64,000 nt of DNA from UBA6168 sp041741095 (GTDB taxonomy: Bacteria > Bacteroidota > Bacteroidia > Chitinophagales > Saprospiraceae): the NCBI GenBank assembly GCA_041741095.1, contig JBGSKQ010000135.1, positions 1-64,000 on the forward strand, written 5' to 3'. Of this stretch, positions 55,319-63,527 are shown piece by piece. The position numbers and the translations under genes are program-made. The notes beneath the pieces were generated by a model. The model had not been told where the DNA came from and made no database searches. It saw nothing but the letters and a program-made list of their open reading frames with translations. Position 1 is the stretch's first letter. Each line of letters begins with the position of its first letter.

Positions 55319-56425
55319 ATGACGAAACGCCTTTACGTCGCTGCCACCAACCAACATGTCGGTAAAACCACTTGTACCCTTGGCTTGGTGGAGGCTTTTC
55401 GGAAAACAGGCATCCGGGTTGGTTATTGCAAACCTGTTGGGCAGGAAGCAATTGACTTGGAAAATCTCCAGGTTGACAAAGACGCCCTGCTGTTTTCAAC
55501 GATGATGCACTTCAACTTGGTGGCTAAAGTTCACAGCCCGGTCATCCTCGGCCCTGGCACTACCCAGGCTTTCCTTGACAACCCGTCGAAATTCCCTTTT
55601 CGGAAGAGCATTATCACGGCTGCACACATCCTTGAAAATGAGTACGAAATGGTCATTTACGAAGGCACCGGTCACCCAGGCGTGGGCGGCGTCGTGGGCC
55701 TTTCAAATGCAGAAGTGGCGCATTTGCTCGACGCCCCAGTTATCCTTGTAGTGGAGGGCGGCGTTGGCTACACGATTGACCGACTGTATTTGTGCCTTTC
55801 GCCTTTTCAACAAAAAGGGGTTCAAATAGCTGGGGTCATCATCAATAAGGTCAGGCCTGACAAGATTGAAAAAGTCCGCCATTTTGTTGGAAAAAAACTG
55901 GACGAATGGGGCATCCCGCTGCTGGGTATTTTGCCTTATGAAAAAACGCTTCTATACCCTCTGTTGGACACCATCCGGCAGGCCATCAATGGCCGCATCC
56001 TCTACAATCCTTCCGGCCTCAACAACACCGTGGAAAATGTGGTAGCCGCTTCCTTGCTCGGCAGCCACAATTTTGATGAACAAAAAGGTGTCCTGCTGGT
56101 GGTGAGCAAAAACCGCCTGAACGACTCCATCATGGGCATCAAACGATTGTGCAAAGAAAAAGGCATCGAAATTTCGCCGTTGGCGGGCATCATCATCACC
56201 GGCGACGGCAGGCTGGTTTTGAACCTCGATGATTTTGAACATGAAGACTATGTCAATGAATTTAACATACCTGTAATGGCCACCCCGCTCGACACGTATG
56301 GCACAGCCGTGAAAATCAGCCACATGGAAGTGAAAATCAACGTCCAAACACTCGGAAAGGCCAGACGTGCCGTAGAACTCATAGGGGCTAACGTGGATTT
56401 AAACAAAATAAAGTGGGGGAAATAA
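55319..56425 (+). CDS. BioD-like P-loop ATPase with DRTGG domain
   Basis: 368 residues from the ATG at 55319. N-terminal P-loop domain: Walker A as ATNQHVGKTTCTLGL and IRVGYCKPVGQ, as in dethiobiotin synthetase and phosphotransacetylase N-terminal domains (AAA_26). Residues ~225-330 resemble the DRTGG domain (VENVVAASLLGS, GIIITGDGRLV). There is no acetyltransferase domain, so it is not a full Pta. Free-standing proteins with this architecture occur in many bacteria and archaea; their function is poorly known and may be regulatory. An 82-bp gap separates it from the dioxygenase-like gene. Confidence 0.82.
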   Translation: MTKRLYVAATNQHVGKTTCTLGLVEAFRKTGIRVGYCKPVGQEAIDLENLQVDKDALLFSTMMHFNLVAKVHSPVILGPGTTQAFLDNPSKFPFRKSIITAAHILENEYEMVIYEGTGHPGVGGVVGLSNAEVAHLLDAPVILVVEGGVGYTIDRLYLCLSPFQQKGVQIAGVIINKVRPDKIEKVRHFVGKKLDEWGIPLLGILPYEKTLLYPLLDTIRQAINGRILYNPSGLNNTVENVVAASLLGSHNFDEQKGVLLVVSKNRLNDSIMGIKRLCKEKGIEISPLAGIIITGDGRLVLNLDDFEHEDYVNEFNIPVMATPLDTYGTAVKISHMEVKINVQTLGKARRAVELIGANVDLNKIKWGK

Positions 56426-56432
56426 GTAAGTG

Positions 56433-56490
56433 AACGATAAACGATGAATGATGAATGATGAACATGCCAAACATTGATTAGCATGTTTTT
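56433..56490 (+). terminator. Heptamer array plus weak terminator hairpin
   Basis: AACGATA/AACGATG/AATGATG units at 56433-56463 follow the ATPase stop. Then aacatgc (56461-56467) and gcatgtt (56481-56487) form a 7-bp stem followed by a run of T. It separates the ATPase gene from the convergent TamL gene. Confidence 0.5.
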
Positions 56491-56493
56491 GCC

Positions 56494-59028
56494 TCAGAAT
56501 GGATACCCTAAACCGATATTCAATACAATGTCCCGAAGTTGCCATTTTGAATAGTCGTACCAATAAGTGTTGTTCCTATTGGGGTCGGGATAGTTGTTTT
56601 TTAAAGGGGTTCCAAAATCCAGCCTGAACACAAAATAGGTAAAGTCCCAGCGGGTGCCGAAGCCAGTGCCGATAGCCATTTCCCTTAGAAACAAATCGGA
56701 GGTGATTTGCCCTTCCTGTGTAGTTCTGCTCAAGCTAAACTCGGCGCCTGGGCGGTTTGGGTCTTTTTTCACCGTCCAGATATTGCCAATGTCAAGGTAA
56801 GTAGCGCCATAGAGGTTGAACAGGCCAAAGGGTCGCAACAACAGGAAGCGGTATTCCAAGTTAAACTCGATTTTCATGTCGCCCGATTGGTAAAACAAGT
56901 TCCTGTTTTTCGGATCGTCGGTTAGCGGGTCACGGTACAGGCCCGGCCCCAGTGCCCTGGCGTACCAGCCCCTGATGCTGTTGGGGCCGCCCACGAAAAA
57001 CTGTTTCACATACGGCACGGCCTCCGATTGATAATAGGGAAGCACGATGCCCGTATTGAAACGGGCCACCAAAGAACGGTTGGGGCCAAAACGGAATTGG
57101 TGGCTGCCGTCCACTTCCAGTTTTGCATAATGGGAAAAATCTACATTGAACAATTTCAGATCGGGCGACTGGCCAGAAATGGCATTGTACAGCACATTGA
57201 TGCCCATCATTTCGAGGCCCGAAACATCAAAATAGCCCCGGAAATACCAGAAGGAATTCCTAAGCGTCGAGGAGCCGGAATAGACATAATTCAGATCCCT
57301 GAAAAGCAAACCCGTAATGAATTGCTTGCTGAAACTTTGCTTCAAAAAAGGCTGCTCGTTCAACAAAGTATCAAAATCGGAATTGGGCACGATGCTGGGG
57401 ATCAGGAGGTCAGCGCCGAAATGGTTGATACTCAGGCTGGTTTTTGATGTCAATGGCACATCGTAGCCGTAGGACACATTGGCAAACTGCATCTGGTAGT
57501 TGTCGAGCAGGATCAGCACATTGTACCCTGCCGAAAAACGGCTGGTGGCACGCCTCCTGAGCTTTTCGTAGAGCTTGTCGCTACAGATGCCCCACTTGTT
57601 GAGCCGCCGCCACAGTTTAAAATAGTCGGTAAAACGGGGAAAGTACAAATCCCAATTCAGCCTGAAATCAAGGGAATTTATGATAGAGGCGCTCGGCTCA
57701 AAAGGTGCCAGTTCAATCCCAAAATCCACGTTGGTGACCAGCAGTTCTGCCCCCCGCAAAAAATTGCGGTTGCGCAGCGAAGGGCTGACCGACAGCCCGA
57801 TCAGGTTCCTGTTGCCAACGATGCCTTTCCGCTCGGTGGTGCTAAGGTCAAAGTCGCTGCCGAATTCCCATTTTTTGTTGGGAGAGAGCAGCACGAAAAA
57901 ATTCAAAACGTCAAGGTTGAGAGAGTCTTCCTCATAGCGGATGGTTGGCGGGCGGAATACACCCAAGCCGCCGAGTTGCCGGATGGTATTGTCCAGTTCC
58001 GATTGGTCGAATTTGTCGCTTGGGCGGAAAAAAATTGAATTCGTGAGGGTGCGGGGTTTTATCTTGAACTCGTTTCCAATGTTTGCAAAGAATATCCCGT
58101 CAATCAAAGTGTCGGGCGGCGGCAGGACGTTAAAATTTGGGCTGTAGTCTGGATTGACGTAAATGTTGCCAACAGTGTAAATTTGGTGCGATATGCGGCC
58201 AGGTGGCGTCAGCACTTCCAGCCTGATCTTGACGGTTCTGTCTGTATTGGAACTGTCAAAACCCTCCAAATTGCTCACGTATTGCGGATAGAAATAGGCG
58301 TAACCGTTGTTGCGCAAATGTTGGGTAATCCGGCTCACTTCCTGCTCGTACAGTTTTACGTCAACCGGGTTATCTTTTGTCAAAAATGACTCGCCAGCTA
58401 TTTTATTTAAAATTCGCTGGATGGCTGTATCCTTGCTCCTAAACTCCACAGTATCAATCAAGTAAATGCCATTGGGTTGGACGTAATAAGTGACAGTGGC
58501 CTTGGTTCCTTTTTTATTTGTGCTGATTTCGTGCTCGGTTTCAGCATAAAAATAGCCTTTGTTTTGCAGGTAAAAACTCATGGCACTTGCCGCCTCTTTA
58601 GCCAAGGTTGAATCAATGAAAACAGGCTCTTCGCCCAACAGCCTGCCCATGACCCTATAAAACGTTTTCCCCAATTTGCTACGATCCAAGGTGTCTTGTG
58701 ATGTATAGAAAAAAAACTGCCTCGGTACGCCAAAAAACTTGCGGTTGGGCTTTTGTTTGTACAGCCGGCTCAGTTCGAATTGAAGGTTGGATTTATTTTT
58801 AATCTTGCCGCTGGGAGGTTTTTGGATTTCAATTTTGTTTTTCACCAAAAATTGCTGGCCCTTGTCCGTGTCCAAAAAGCGGGTGCTGTTGCAGCTTTGC
58901 AGTAAAAACAAGAGGCCCAAAAAGGCAAAAAAGCAAGGCAATTGGCGCCGTTTGCACTCCAAATGCCTTGCTGTCCAAAACGAAAGCCGCCGTTTTACTT
59001 TTGTATCAATAGATTTTCCCTGGAACAT
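56494..59028 (-). CDS. tamL: TamL-type BamA-family outer-membrane lipoprotein
   Basis: 844 residues. A lipobox LLQSC (Cys46) after a hydrophobic stretch marks a lipoprotein anchor. POTRA-like domains lie at ~120-420 (YYVQPNGIYLIDTVEF, AYFYPQYVSNLEG). The C-terminal half is a 16-strand Omp85 barrel, with the lid-lock-like motif GGPNSIRGW near 690 and a final strand ending IVLNIGLGYPF. The lipobox and BamA-type barrel fit TamL, the Bacteroidetes partner of TamB in outer-membrane assembly. tamB is not in the window. Confidence 0.87.
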   Translation of the reverse strand: MFQGKSIDTKVKRRLSFWTARHLECKRRQLPCFFAFLGLLFLLQSCNSTRFLDTDKGQQFLVKNKIEIQKPPSGKIKNKSNLQFELSRLYKQKPNRKFFGVPRQFFFYTSQDTLDRSKLGKTFYRVMGRLLGEEPVFIDSTLAKEAASAMSFYLQNKGYFYAETEHEISTNKKGTKATVTYYVQPNGIYLIDTVEFRSKDTAIQRILNKIAGESFLTKDNPVDVKLYEQEVSRITQHLRNNGYAYFYPQYVSNLEGFDSSNTDRTVKIRLEVLTPPGRISHQIYTVGNIYVNPDYSPNFNVLPPPDTLIDGIFFANIGNEFKIKPRTLTNSIFFRPSDKFDQSELDNTIRQLGGLGVFRPPTIRYEEDSLNLDVLNFFVLLSPNKKWEFGSDFDLSTTERKGIVGNRNLIGLSVSPSLRNRNFLRGAELLVTNVDFGIELAPFEPSASIINSLDFRLNWDLYFPRFTDYFKLWRRLNKWGICSDKLYEKLRRRATSRFSAGYNVLILLDNYQMQFANVSYGYDVPLTSKTSLSINHFGADLLIPSIVPNSDFDTLLNEQPFLKQSFSKQFITGLLFRDLNYVYSGSSTLRNSFWYFRGYFDVSGLEMMGINVLYNAISGQSPDLKLFNVDFSHYAKLEVDGSHQFRFGPNRSLVARFNTGIVLPYYQSEAVPYVKQFFVGGPNSIRGWYARALGPGLYRDPLTDDPKNRNLFYQSGDMKIEFNLEYRFLLLRPFGLFNLYGATYLDIGNIWTVKKDPNRPGAEFSLSRTTQEGQITSDLFLREMAIGTGFGTRWDFTYFVFRLDFGTPLKNNYPDPNRNNTYWYDYSKWQLRDIVLNIGLGYPF

Positions 59029-59115
59029 CCAATTCCTACTTTTGCCTTTTAAGTACTACTTTGACATTTTAGCGAATTCCAAATTCAAGACCCTGAAATG
59101 GTCAAATTTGAATAG

Positions 59116-59175
59116 CCCCGCCTGAAATGCGGGGTGATGAAAAACCGCCGCTTGCAACCCGCCTGTGGCGGGTTG
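59116..59175. repeat. Two adjacent GC-rich hairpins upstream of the TrmH-family gene
   Basis: ccccgc/gcgggg (59116-59134, 7-nt loop) and caacccgcc/ggcgggttg (59155-59175, 3-nt loop). No T-tract follows either. They lie between the divergent TamL and RNA methyltransferase genes and could be small REP-like elements or RNA structures. Confidence 0.6.
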
Positions 59176-59202
59176 AATGTGTCCACAACCTATTTCCTCC
59201 AA

Positions 59203-59961
59203 ATGAAATTGTCCAACGCACAGTTAAAATATGTCAAATCGCTCCACTTGGGGAAATTCCGCCAAAAGTATCACAATTTCATGGTGGAAGGGACGAAAAT
59301 GGCAGCAGAAGTCCTGGCGGATGGCAGGCTGGAAGTAGAAGCCATTTTTGCCACGCCTGATTGGGCCGGCGCCAATAGCCAATTCACAGAAAAATTGGCC
59401 GGAAAGTGTCACATTATTGCAGAAACTGAACTTAAGAAAATTTCCATTCTCACCACCCCCAACCAATTGTTGATGGTTTTAAAACAACCTGATTATCAAT
59501 TGGATAGCTATGGAGCCAGCGATCTTTCCCTTTACCTTGACGACATCCGGGACCCAGGAAACATGGGCACGATCCTGCGCATCGCCGACTGGTTTGGTAT
59601 CGGCTGGGTTTTTTGTTCCGACGAGTGTGTGGAGCTGTTTAACCCAAAAACCATACAGGCAACAATGGGCGCTTTTTTACGGGTAAAATGTTTGAACCTA
59701 CCGTTCATGGATTTCAAAAAAAATTGGCCGGGGCTGCCAGTTTATGGGGCCGTATTGGGCGGCGATTCTATGTTTGAAAAAAACCTTTCCAGCCCTGCCC
59801 TTTTGGTCATTGGCAATGAAAGCAAGGGCATTTCCACGGAACTCCTGCCACATATTGACCACAAAATCAGCATTCCAAAGGGCAATAGCGGCGGAGCAGA
59901 GTCACTGAACGCCGCTGTAGCTACCGGCATCCTTTGCGCTCAGTTCTTTTCAAAAAAATAA
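59203..59961 (+). CDS. TrmH/SpoU family RNA 2'-O-methyltransferase
   Basis: 252 residues from the ATG at 59203 (MKLSNAQLKYVKSLHLGKFR); the frame is open to 59134 across the hairpins, which is unlikely coding. N-terminal substrate domain (SpoU_sub_bind-like, FMVEGTKMAAEVL) then the SPOUT knot: motif 1 LDDIRDPGNMGTILRIADWF, motif 2 LLVIGNESKGIS, motif 3 IPKGNSGGAESLNAAVATGI. It methylates a ribose 2'-OH in rRNA or tRNA using SAM; the site is not predictable. Confidence 0.9.
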   Translation: MKLSNAQLKYVKSLHLGKFRQKYHNFMVEGTKMAAEVLADGRLEVEAIFATPDWAGANSQFTEKLAGKCHIIAETELKKISILTTPNQLLMVLKQPDYQLDSYGASDLSLYLDDIRDPGNMGTILRIADWFGIGWVFCSDECVELFNPKTIQATMGAFLRVKCLNLPFMDFKKNWPGLPVYGAVLGGDSMFEKNLSSPALLVIGNESKGISTELLPHIDHKISIPKGNSGGAESLNAAVATGILCAQFFSKK

Positions 59962-59992
59962 AGCGGATGAACGTCCAATTTCCGTCATAGTA

Positions 59993-60023
59993 TTTGGAAT
60001 TGTTGCTCCAAACCATATCTTTG
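59993..60023 (+). promoter_or_regulatory. Candidate promoter for the 463-aa unknown gene
   Basis: TTTG (59993-59996), 19 nt, TATCTTTG (60016-60023), an excellent Bacteroidetes -33/-7 match, 87 bp before the ATG at 60110. Confidence 0.5.
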
Positions 60024-60056
60024 CCCACCTTAAAAATTCGGAAAAATTTTAACATG

Positions 60057-60092
60057 CGAACCTGGCCGGGCTTAATTGTCCAGCCAGGTTCG
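60057..60092 (+). promoter_or_regulatory. Leader hairpin before the 463-aa unknown gene
   Basis: cgaacctggc (60057-60066) pairs with gccaggttcg (60083-60092), 10 bp, 16-nt loop, then TTTC. It lies between the promoter candidate and the start codon, so it would be in the leader RNA; it may instead serve as terminator for the upstream gene. Confidence 0.5.
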
Positions 60093-60109
60093 TTTCAAAT
60101 AAAGCCATC

Positions 60110-61501
60110 ATGTTACCACTGGACAAATCCTATTTAGAGGAACTGGAAAACATTTCCGCCCACATACAGGCCTCCGAAGAACTGGCCAGCTACCTCGAAG
60201 AAGAAGAGGAATCTTTTTATGAACAAATGAAGGAAAAATATGAGCCTTACATCCATGAACTGTACGAAAGAGTGGCCTCTGAAAATCCGCTCCAGTTGAT
60301 CTTATTTGAGCAAAGGCTGATGCAGGAGGATTTTGAAGGGCTTTTCTTGCCAAGGCTGTTGGGCTACTCCGTGCTGCGGGGCGAACTGAACAACCAGTTC
60401 AAATACACCCGTCCGCAAGACCACTTTAAGGATGTGCTGATGGCCATTTGCAACTCCGCCAACTTTGAAATTTTAAAAAAACGCATCGGGCAGAGCATTC
60501 AGGTCGGCTTTGCGCTAAGCAGCGATATTTGGATTACTAACTTGATTGCCTTGGTGGAAAACAAGCGGATTCGCTATTTCCTGCAAAGCCAAAAACTGGA
60601 TAAATACCGTTCGCCTGAAGGGCGTAAGTCTGGCTATGTTATCTACAAAAAGCAGTTTCTAAACTTCAATTATATGACCGCCGATTTTCCCCTAAACCTG
60701 GGCGAACTGAAGGTTTTATGGTCGTCCCTCAAGGAGTTTTTGCTGTATCGTGTTGAGCGTGAGCTCGACAATTCGAGCCTGATGCCCTTTATGAAGGCAC
60801 TGGTGGAAAACGATGATTTCAAAGGCCACGACGAGCACCTGCAGCTAATGGGCATCTATGCATTTTTCTTCGATCTCAACGAGGAGGACACCCAACACCT
60901 GTCCAAACATTTCAATGAAACCCGCAAAAAACACCCGGAATTCCAGGATCGCTGGTGGCACCTCGTCATGGAACTGTACGAAAGCAAAAGGGTCAATTTG
61001 GACGCCACCACCGATGCACGCATTTCCAATATCCTCGACAAATCCATTGACGACGACCTGACGGCCTATTACAACCTGATGGACATTGTACACGGTGTGG
61101 GCTATATTCAGGAGGACACGATGGAGGCTGTGAAGTCGTTTTACAACCATCACGAGGGCCGCTCGCTCATCAATGAATGCCTGCGGAAGGCTATTTACCA
61201 GTACTTCGCCCGTTTATTGAACAACCTGGAGGTGCGGGACTATCACGAACTGTTCAGCCTGGCAAAAATCTACACCGTTTATATCCATATTTTCGCCAAC
61301 GAAGAATTCAACCTTTCTGTAAAAGACCTTTCCATGCGATATGTGCGCCGCCTGCTGAAACATTACACAGATAAGCGGGGAAGGGATTACCAGGACATCA
61401 AAAAATTCGTCTCCACTACTTTCCAGGACTTGAATTTTATGAAGGAAAAGGATGTGGTCGAGTTGTTCAAGACCCGCAGGAAGCGCAAAGCCGATGAATA
61501 A
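60110..61501 (+). CDS. Unrecognised 463-aa helical protein
   Basis: I do not recognise the family. It has no signal peptide or membrane helix, so it is cytosolic. It is rich in Glu/Lys/Leu and predicted mostly alpha-helical, with an acidic N-terminus (SYLEEEEESFYEQMKEKYEP) and a basic end (ELFKTRRKRKADE). Regularly spaced helices (e.g. YYNLMDIVHGVGYIQEDTME) suggest a repeat-type helical scaffold. Clear gene character: promoter candidate and hairpin before it, terminator after it, and full-length frame with normal codon use. It is flanked by an RNA methyltransferase gene and an EI24 gene, which gives no functional clue. Confidence 0.8.
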   Translation: MLPLDKSYLEELENISAHIQASEELASYLEEEEESFYEQMKEKYEPYIHELYERVASENPLQLILFEQRLMQEDFEGLFLPRLLGYSVLRGELNNQFKYTRPQDHFKDVLMAICNSANFEILKKRIGQSIQVGFALSSDIWITNLIALVENKRIRYFLQSQKLDKYRSPEGRKSGYVIYKKQFLNFNYMTADFPLNLGELKVLWSSLKEFLLYRVERELDNSSLMPFMKALVENDDFKGHDEHLQLMGIYAFFFDLNEEDTQHLSKHFNETRKKHPEFQDRWWHLVMELYESKRVNLDATTDARISNILDKSIDDDLTAYYNLMDIVHGVGYIQEDTMEAVKSFYNHHEGRSLINECLRKAIYQYFARLLNNLEVRDYHELFSLAKIYTVYIHIFANEEFNLSVKDLSMRYVRRLLKHYTDKRGRDYQDIKKFVSTTFQDLNFMKEKDVVELFKTRRKRKADE

Positions 61502-61530
61502 AATCAAGGCTATAAGAAATACCAAGGCAG

Positions 61531-61566
61531 ACGCCGGCAAGGATCATTACTTGTCGGCGTTTTTTA
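61531..61566 (+). terminator. Rho-independent terminator after the 463-aa gene
   Basis: Stem acgccggcaag (61531-61541) with cttgtcggcgt (61550-61560), one wobble, 8-nt loop, then TTTTTA. Confidence 0.85.
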
Positions 61567-61656
61567 TTGTCGAAACTTAGGGTGATTGTGTAGAATTTTT
61601 CATAAAAAACATAGCCTTCCCCTTATTTTCGGGCATACATCAAAGCAATTATTAAC

Positions 61657-62397
61657 ATGGTAAATGGTTTTTGGGAAGGTGTTTCCGACTACGGAACTGC
61701 CATTCGGCACATCAGCAAACACAGGATGTGGGGTTATATCATTTTGCCTGGAATTCTTTGCGCCATCATTGGCCTCGGAATGTTGGGCCTGGCATGGGGC
61801 CTTTCCGGCGATATTGGCGATTGGCTGGACAATTGGTGGCCATGGGACTGGGGCCGTTCGGTGGTGCAAGGCATTGCCCAAGTGTTCGGCGGCCTGCTTG
61901 TTTTGCTGCTCGGCTTGCTGATTTTTAAACAAATCATGATGGTGCTGCTTTCGCCATTTATGAGTTTGTTGTCCGAAAAGGTGGAAAAACAATTGCTTGG
62001 CGAGGCAGCAGCGGAAATACCATTTTCCCTAAAGCGGATCGCCTCAGATATACTGCGTGGACTTCGCTTGGCCCTGAGGAATATTTTGCGGGAATTGGGC
62101 GTCACAATTTTACTGCTCATACTGGGGCTAGTACCGGTTTTTACGCCTTTTACCACAGCCTTGATTTTCCTCATTCAAGCATACTATGCTGGTTTTGGCA
62201 ACCTGGATTTTGCCCTGGAAAGGCATTTTGACTACCGCAACAGCATTCATTTTGTGCATAAAAACAGGAGCCTGGCCATGGGCAACGGAGCCATGTTCGT
62301 AGCCATGCTTTTTACTTTTGTAGGATTTCTTTTTGCGCTCCCGCTCGGAACGGTGGCGGCAACTATCGGAATGGTGAGAAGGTTGGAAGAGCGTTGA
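61657..62397 (+). CDS. EI24/CysZ-like membrane protein
   Basis: 246 residues with about four to five membrane helices. The EI24 pattern is visible: GFWEGVSDYGTAIRHISKHR at the start, a Trp-rich loop (GDWLDNWWPWDWGRSV), LLSPFMSLLSEKVEKQLLG and YAGFGNLDFALERH. CysZ-like members are linked to sulfate uptake in gammaproteobacteria, but in Bacteroidetes the role is unproven. Single gene after its own intergenic region; an imperfect inverted repeat follows it. Confidence 0.87.
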   Translation: MVNGFWEGVSDYGTAIRHISKHRMWGYIILPGILCAIIGLGMLGLAWGLSGDIGDWLDNWWPWDWGRSVVQGIAQVFGGLLVLLLGLLIFKQIMMVLLSPFMSLLSEKVEKQLLGEAAAEIPFSLKRIASDILRGLRLALRNILRELGVTILLLILGLVPVFTPFTTALIFLIQAYYAGFGNLDFALERHFDYRNSIHFVHKNRSLAMGNGAMFVAMLFTFVGFLFALPLGTVAATIGMVRRLEER

Positions 62398-62409
62398 TGA
62401 CTGGTCAAA

Positions 62410-62450
62410 TGGGTCATTTCCCACGGTTCTTTAGCATGGAAAATGACCCA
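62410..62450. terminator. Imperfect inverted repeat between convergent genes
   Basis: tgggtcatttcc (62410-62421) and ggaaaatgaccca (62438-62450), one extra base, 16-nt loop. Lies between the EI24 and CBS genes; no long T-tract, so only a possible terminator. Confidence 0.45.
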
Positions 62451-62477
62451 ATGACTTGAAATTTACCGATCAAAAAT

Positions 62478-62906
62478 TTACTCAATCCAGTGTGTTTCTT
62501 CCACAAAAATGTCGTGGGGATACTCCCGCTGGAAGGTGTATTTTAAAATGTCGTGGGTCGTGACGATGCCCACCAAAGTGCCATCGTCCTCAACGATGGG
62601 CAGGCCGTGGAACAGGTGTTTTAAAAAAATCATGGCGGCTGCGCCAATCAGCTCGTTGGGGCCCAGGGAAGCAACTTTCCTCGTCATCACGTCGGTAACT
62701 TTTAGGCCCCCGTATTCTTCAAATTTTAAGTTGAGTTTTATCAAATCCCAGGAAGTGACAATGCCGACGAGTTTGCCATCGTCAACGACGGGAATGTGGT
62801 GGAAATGTTTTTCAAATAGAAGTGTCTTTACCTTGTCCAATGTATCAGTAGAGGAAACGATAACGACATCTCTTGTCATAATACTGCGAAGTCTTTCGTT
62901 CATCAT
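62478..62906 (-). CDS. Two-CBS-domain protein
   Basis: 142 residues from the ATG at 62906 (MMNERLRSIMTRDVVIVSST); the frame is open to 63131, but those codons overlap the divergent gene and lack protein character. Two CBS motifs (HHIPVVDDGKLVGIVTSWDL and FHGLPIVEDDGTLVGIVTTH) form a Bateman module. Such modules bind adenine nucleotides or related ligands and usually regulate a partner protein. No partner domain is attached. Divergent from the next gene with a 171-bp gap. Confidence 0.88.
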   Translation of the reverse strand: MMNERLRSIMTRDVVIVSSTDTLDKVKTLLFEKHFHHIPVVDDGKLVGIVTSWDLIKLNLKFEEYGGLKVTDVMTRKVASLGPNELIGAAAMIFLKHLFHGLPIVEDDGTLVGIVTTHDILKYTFQREYPHDIFVEETHWIE

Positions 62907-63077
62907 AAGCCAAAAAGGTTTAATTTTTAGATGATGGATTTGCGTTTCAAGGTACAGTTTTTTTTGATAAAATAAACTGCCAAGCACAATTTTAGAAAAT
63001 TGATGGACAACTGGTTTTGGATTACATAGTGCCTTCGCTGCCCACTCTTTACTTTTGCCGGACAAATCATGGATTAG

Positions 63078-63443
63078 ATGCCTCTTCGTACAGATTTTCC
63101 TGCTGAAAATACAGAATACCTCGGTGGCCAAAGCGATGGCTATGTTTACCGGACTATTTTTAACGGGGCTTCTTTGGCAGGCAGTTTTGAGATGATAAAA
63201 CAGTTTTTGAAAGAAGAAGGCTACGGGGATTTGCCTTTACCCAAAGACGTGGAGGAGCTTAAAATGTTTCGCCTACCCACCCGCAATGGCCAAATCCTGC
63301 TATTCGAAGACAATGGCTATGTCCACAATCCTATCAAAATCCTTTTTCCCAACAACTCACGGCAAAAAAAGGCACTCATCCTGGAGGTCTATAACGAGGC
63401 TGCACCGCAGCATTTGCTGCGCTTCCACCGCAAGGTGCAATAA
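63078..63443 (+). CDS. Unrecognised 121-aa cytosolic protein
   Basis: MPLRTDFPAENTEYLGGQSD start, no signal or membrane segment. Mixed alpha/beta composition with MFRLPTRNGQILLFEDNGYV and VHNPIKILFPNN. Reads as a genuine gene (full-length frame, normal composition, own intergenic start region), but I do not recognise a family. A 7-bp repeat array starts just after it. Confidence 0.7.
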   Translation: MPLRTDFPAENTEYLGGQSDGYVYRTIFNGASLAGSFEMIKQFLKEEGYGDLPLPKDVEELKMFRLPTRNGQILLFEDNGYVHNPIKILFPNNSRQKKALILEVYNEAAPQHLLRFHRKVQ

Positions 63444-63454
63444 AGGAATCAGGG

Positions 63455-63485
63455 AACGATGAACTATAAACGATGAACGATGAAC
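63455..63485. repeat. AACGATG heptamer array at gene ends
   Basis: Units aacgatg, aactata, aacgatg, aacgatg, aac between the 121-aa gene and the convergent PorV/PorQ-like gene. Confidence 0.85.
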
Positions 63486-63527
63486 AATGCCCGCCTTTTG
63501 ATTTGCATTTCCCAATTGCAATTGCGG

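Noticed and set aside
62907..63131. Upstream extension of the CBS gene
   Set aside because: Overlaps the divergent 121-aa gene and lacks domain similarity.
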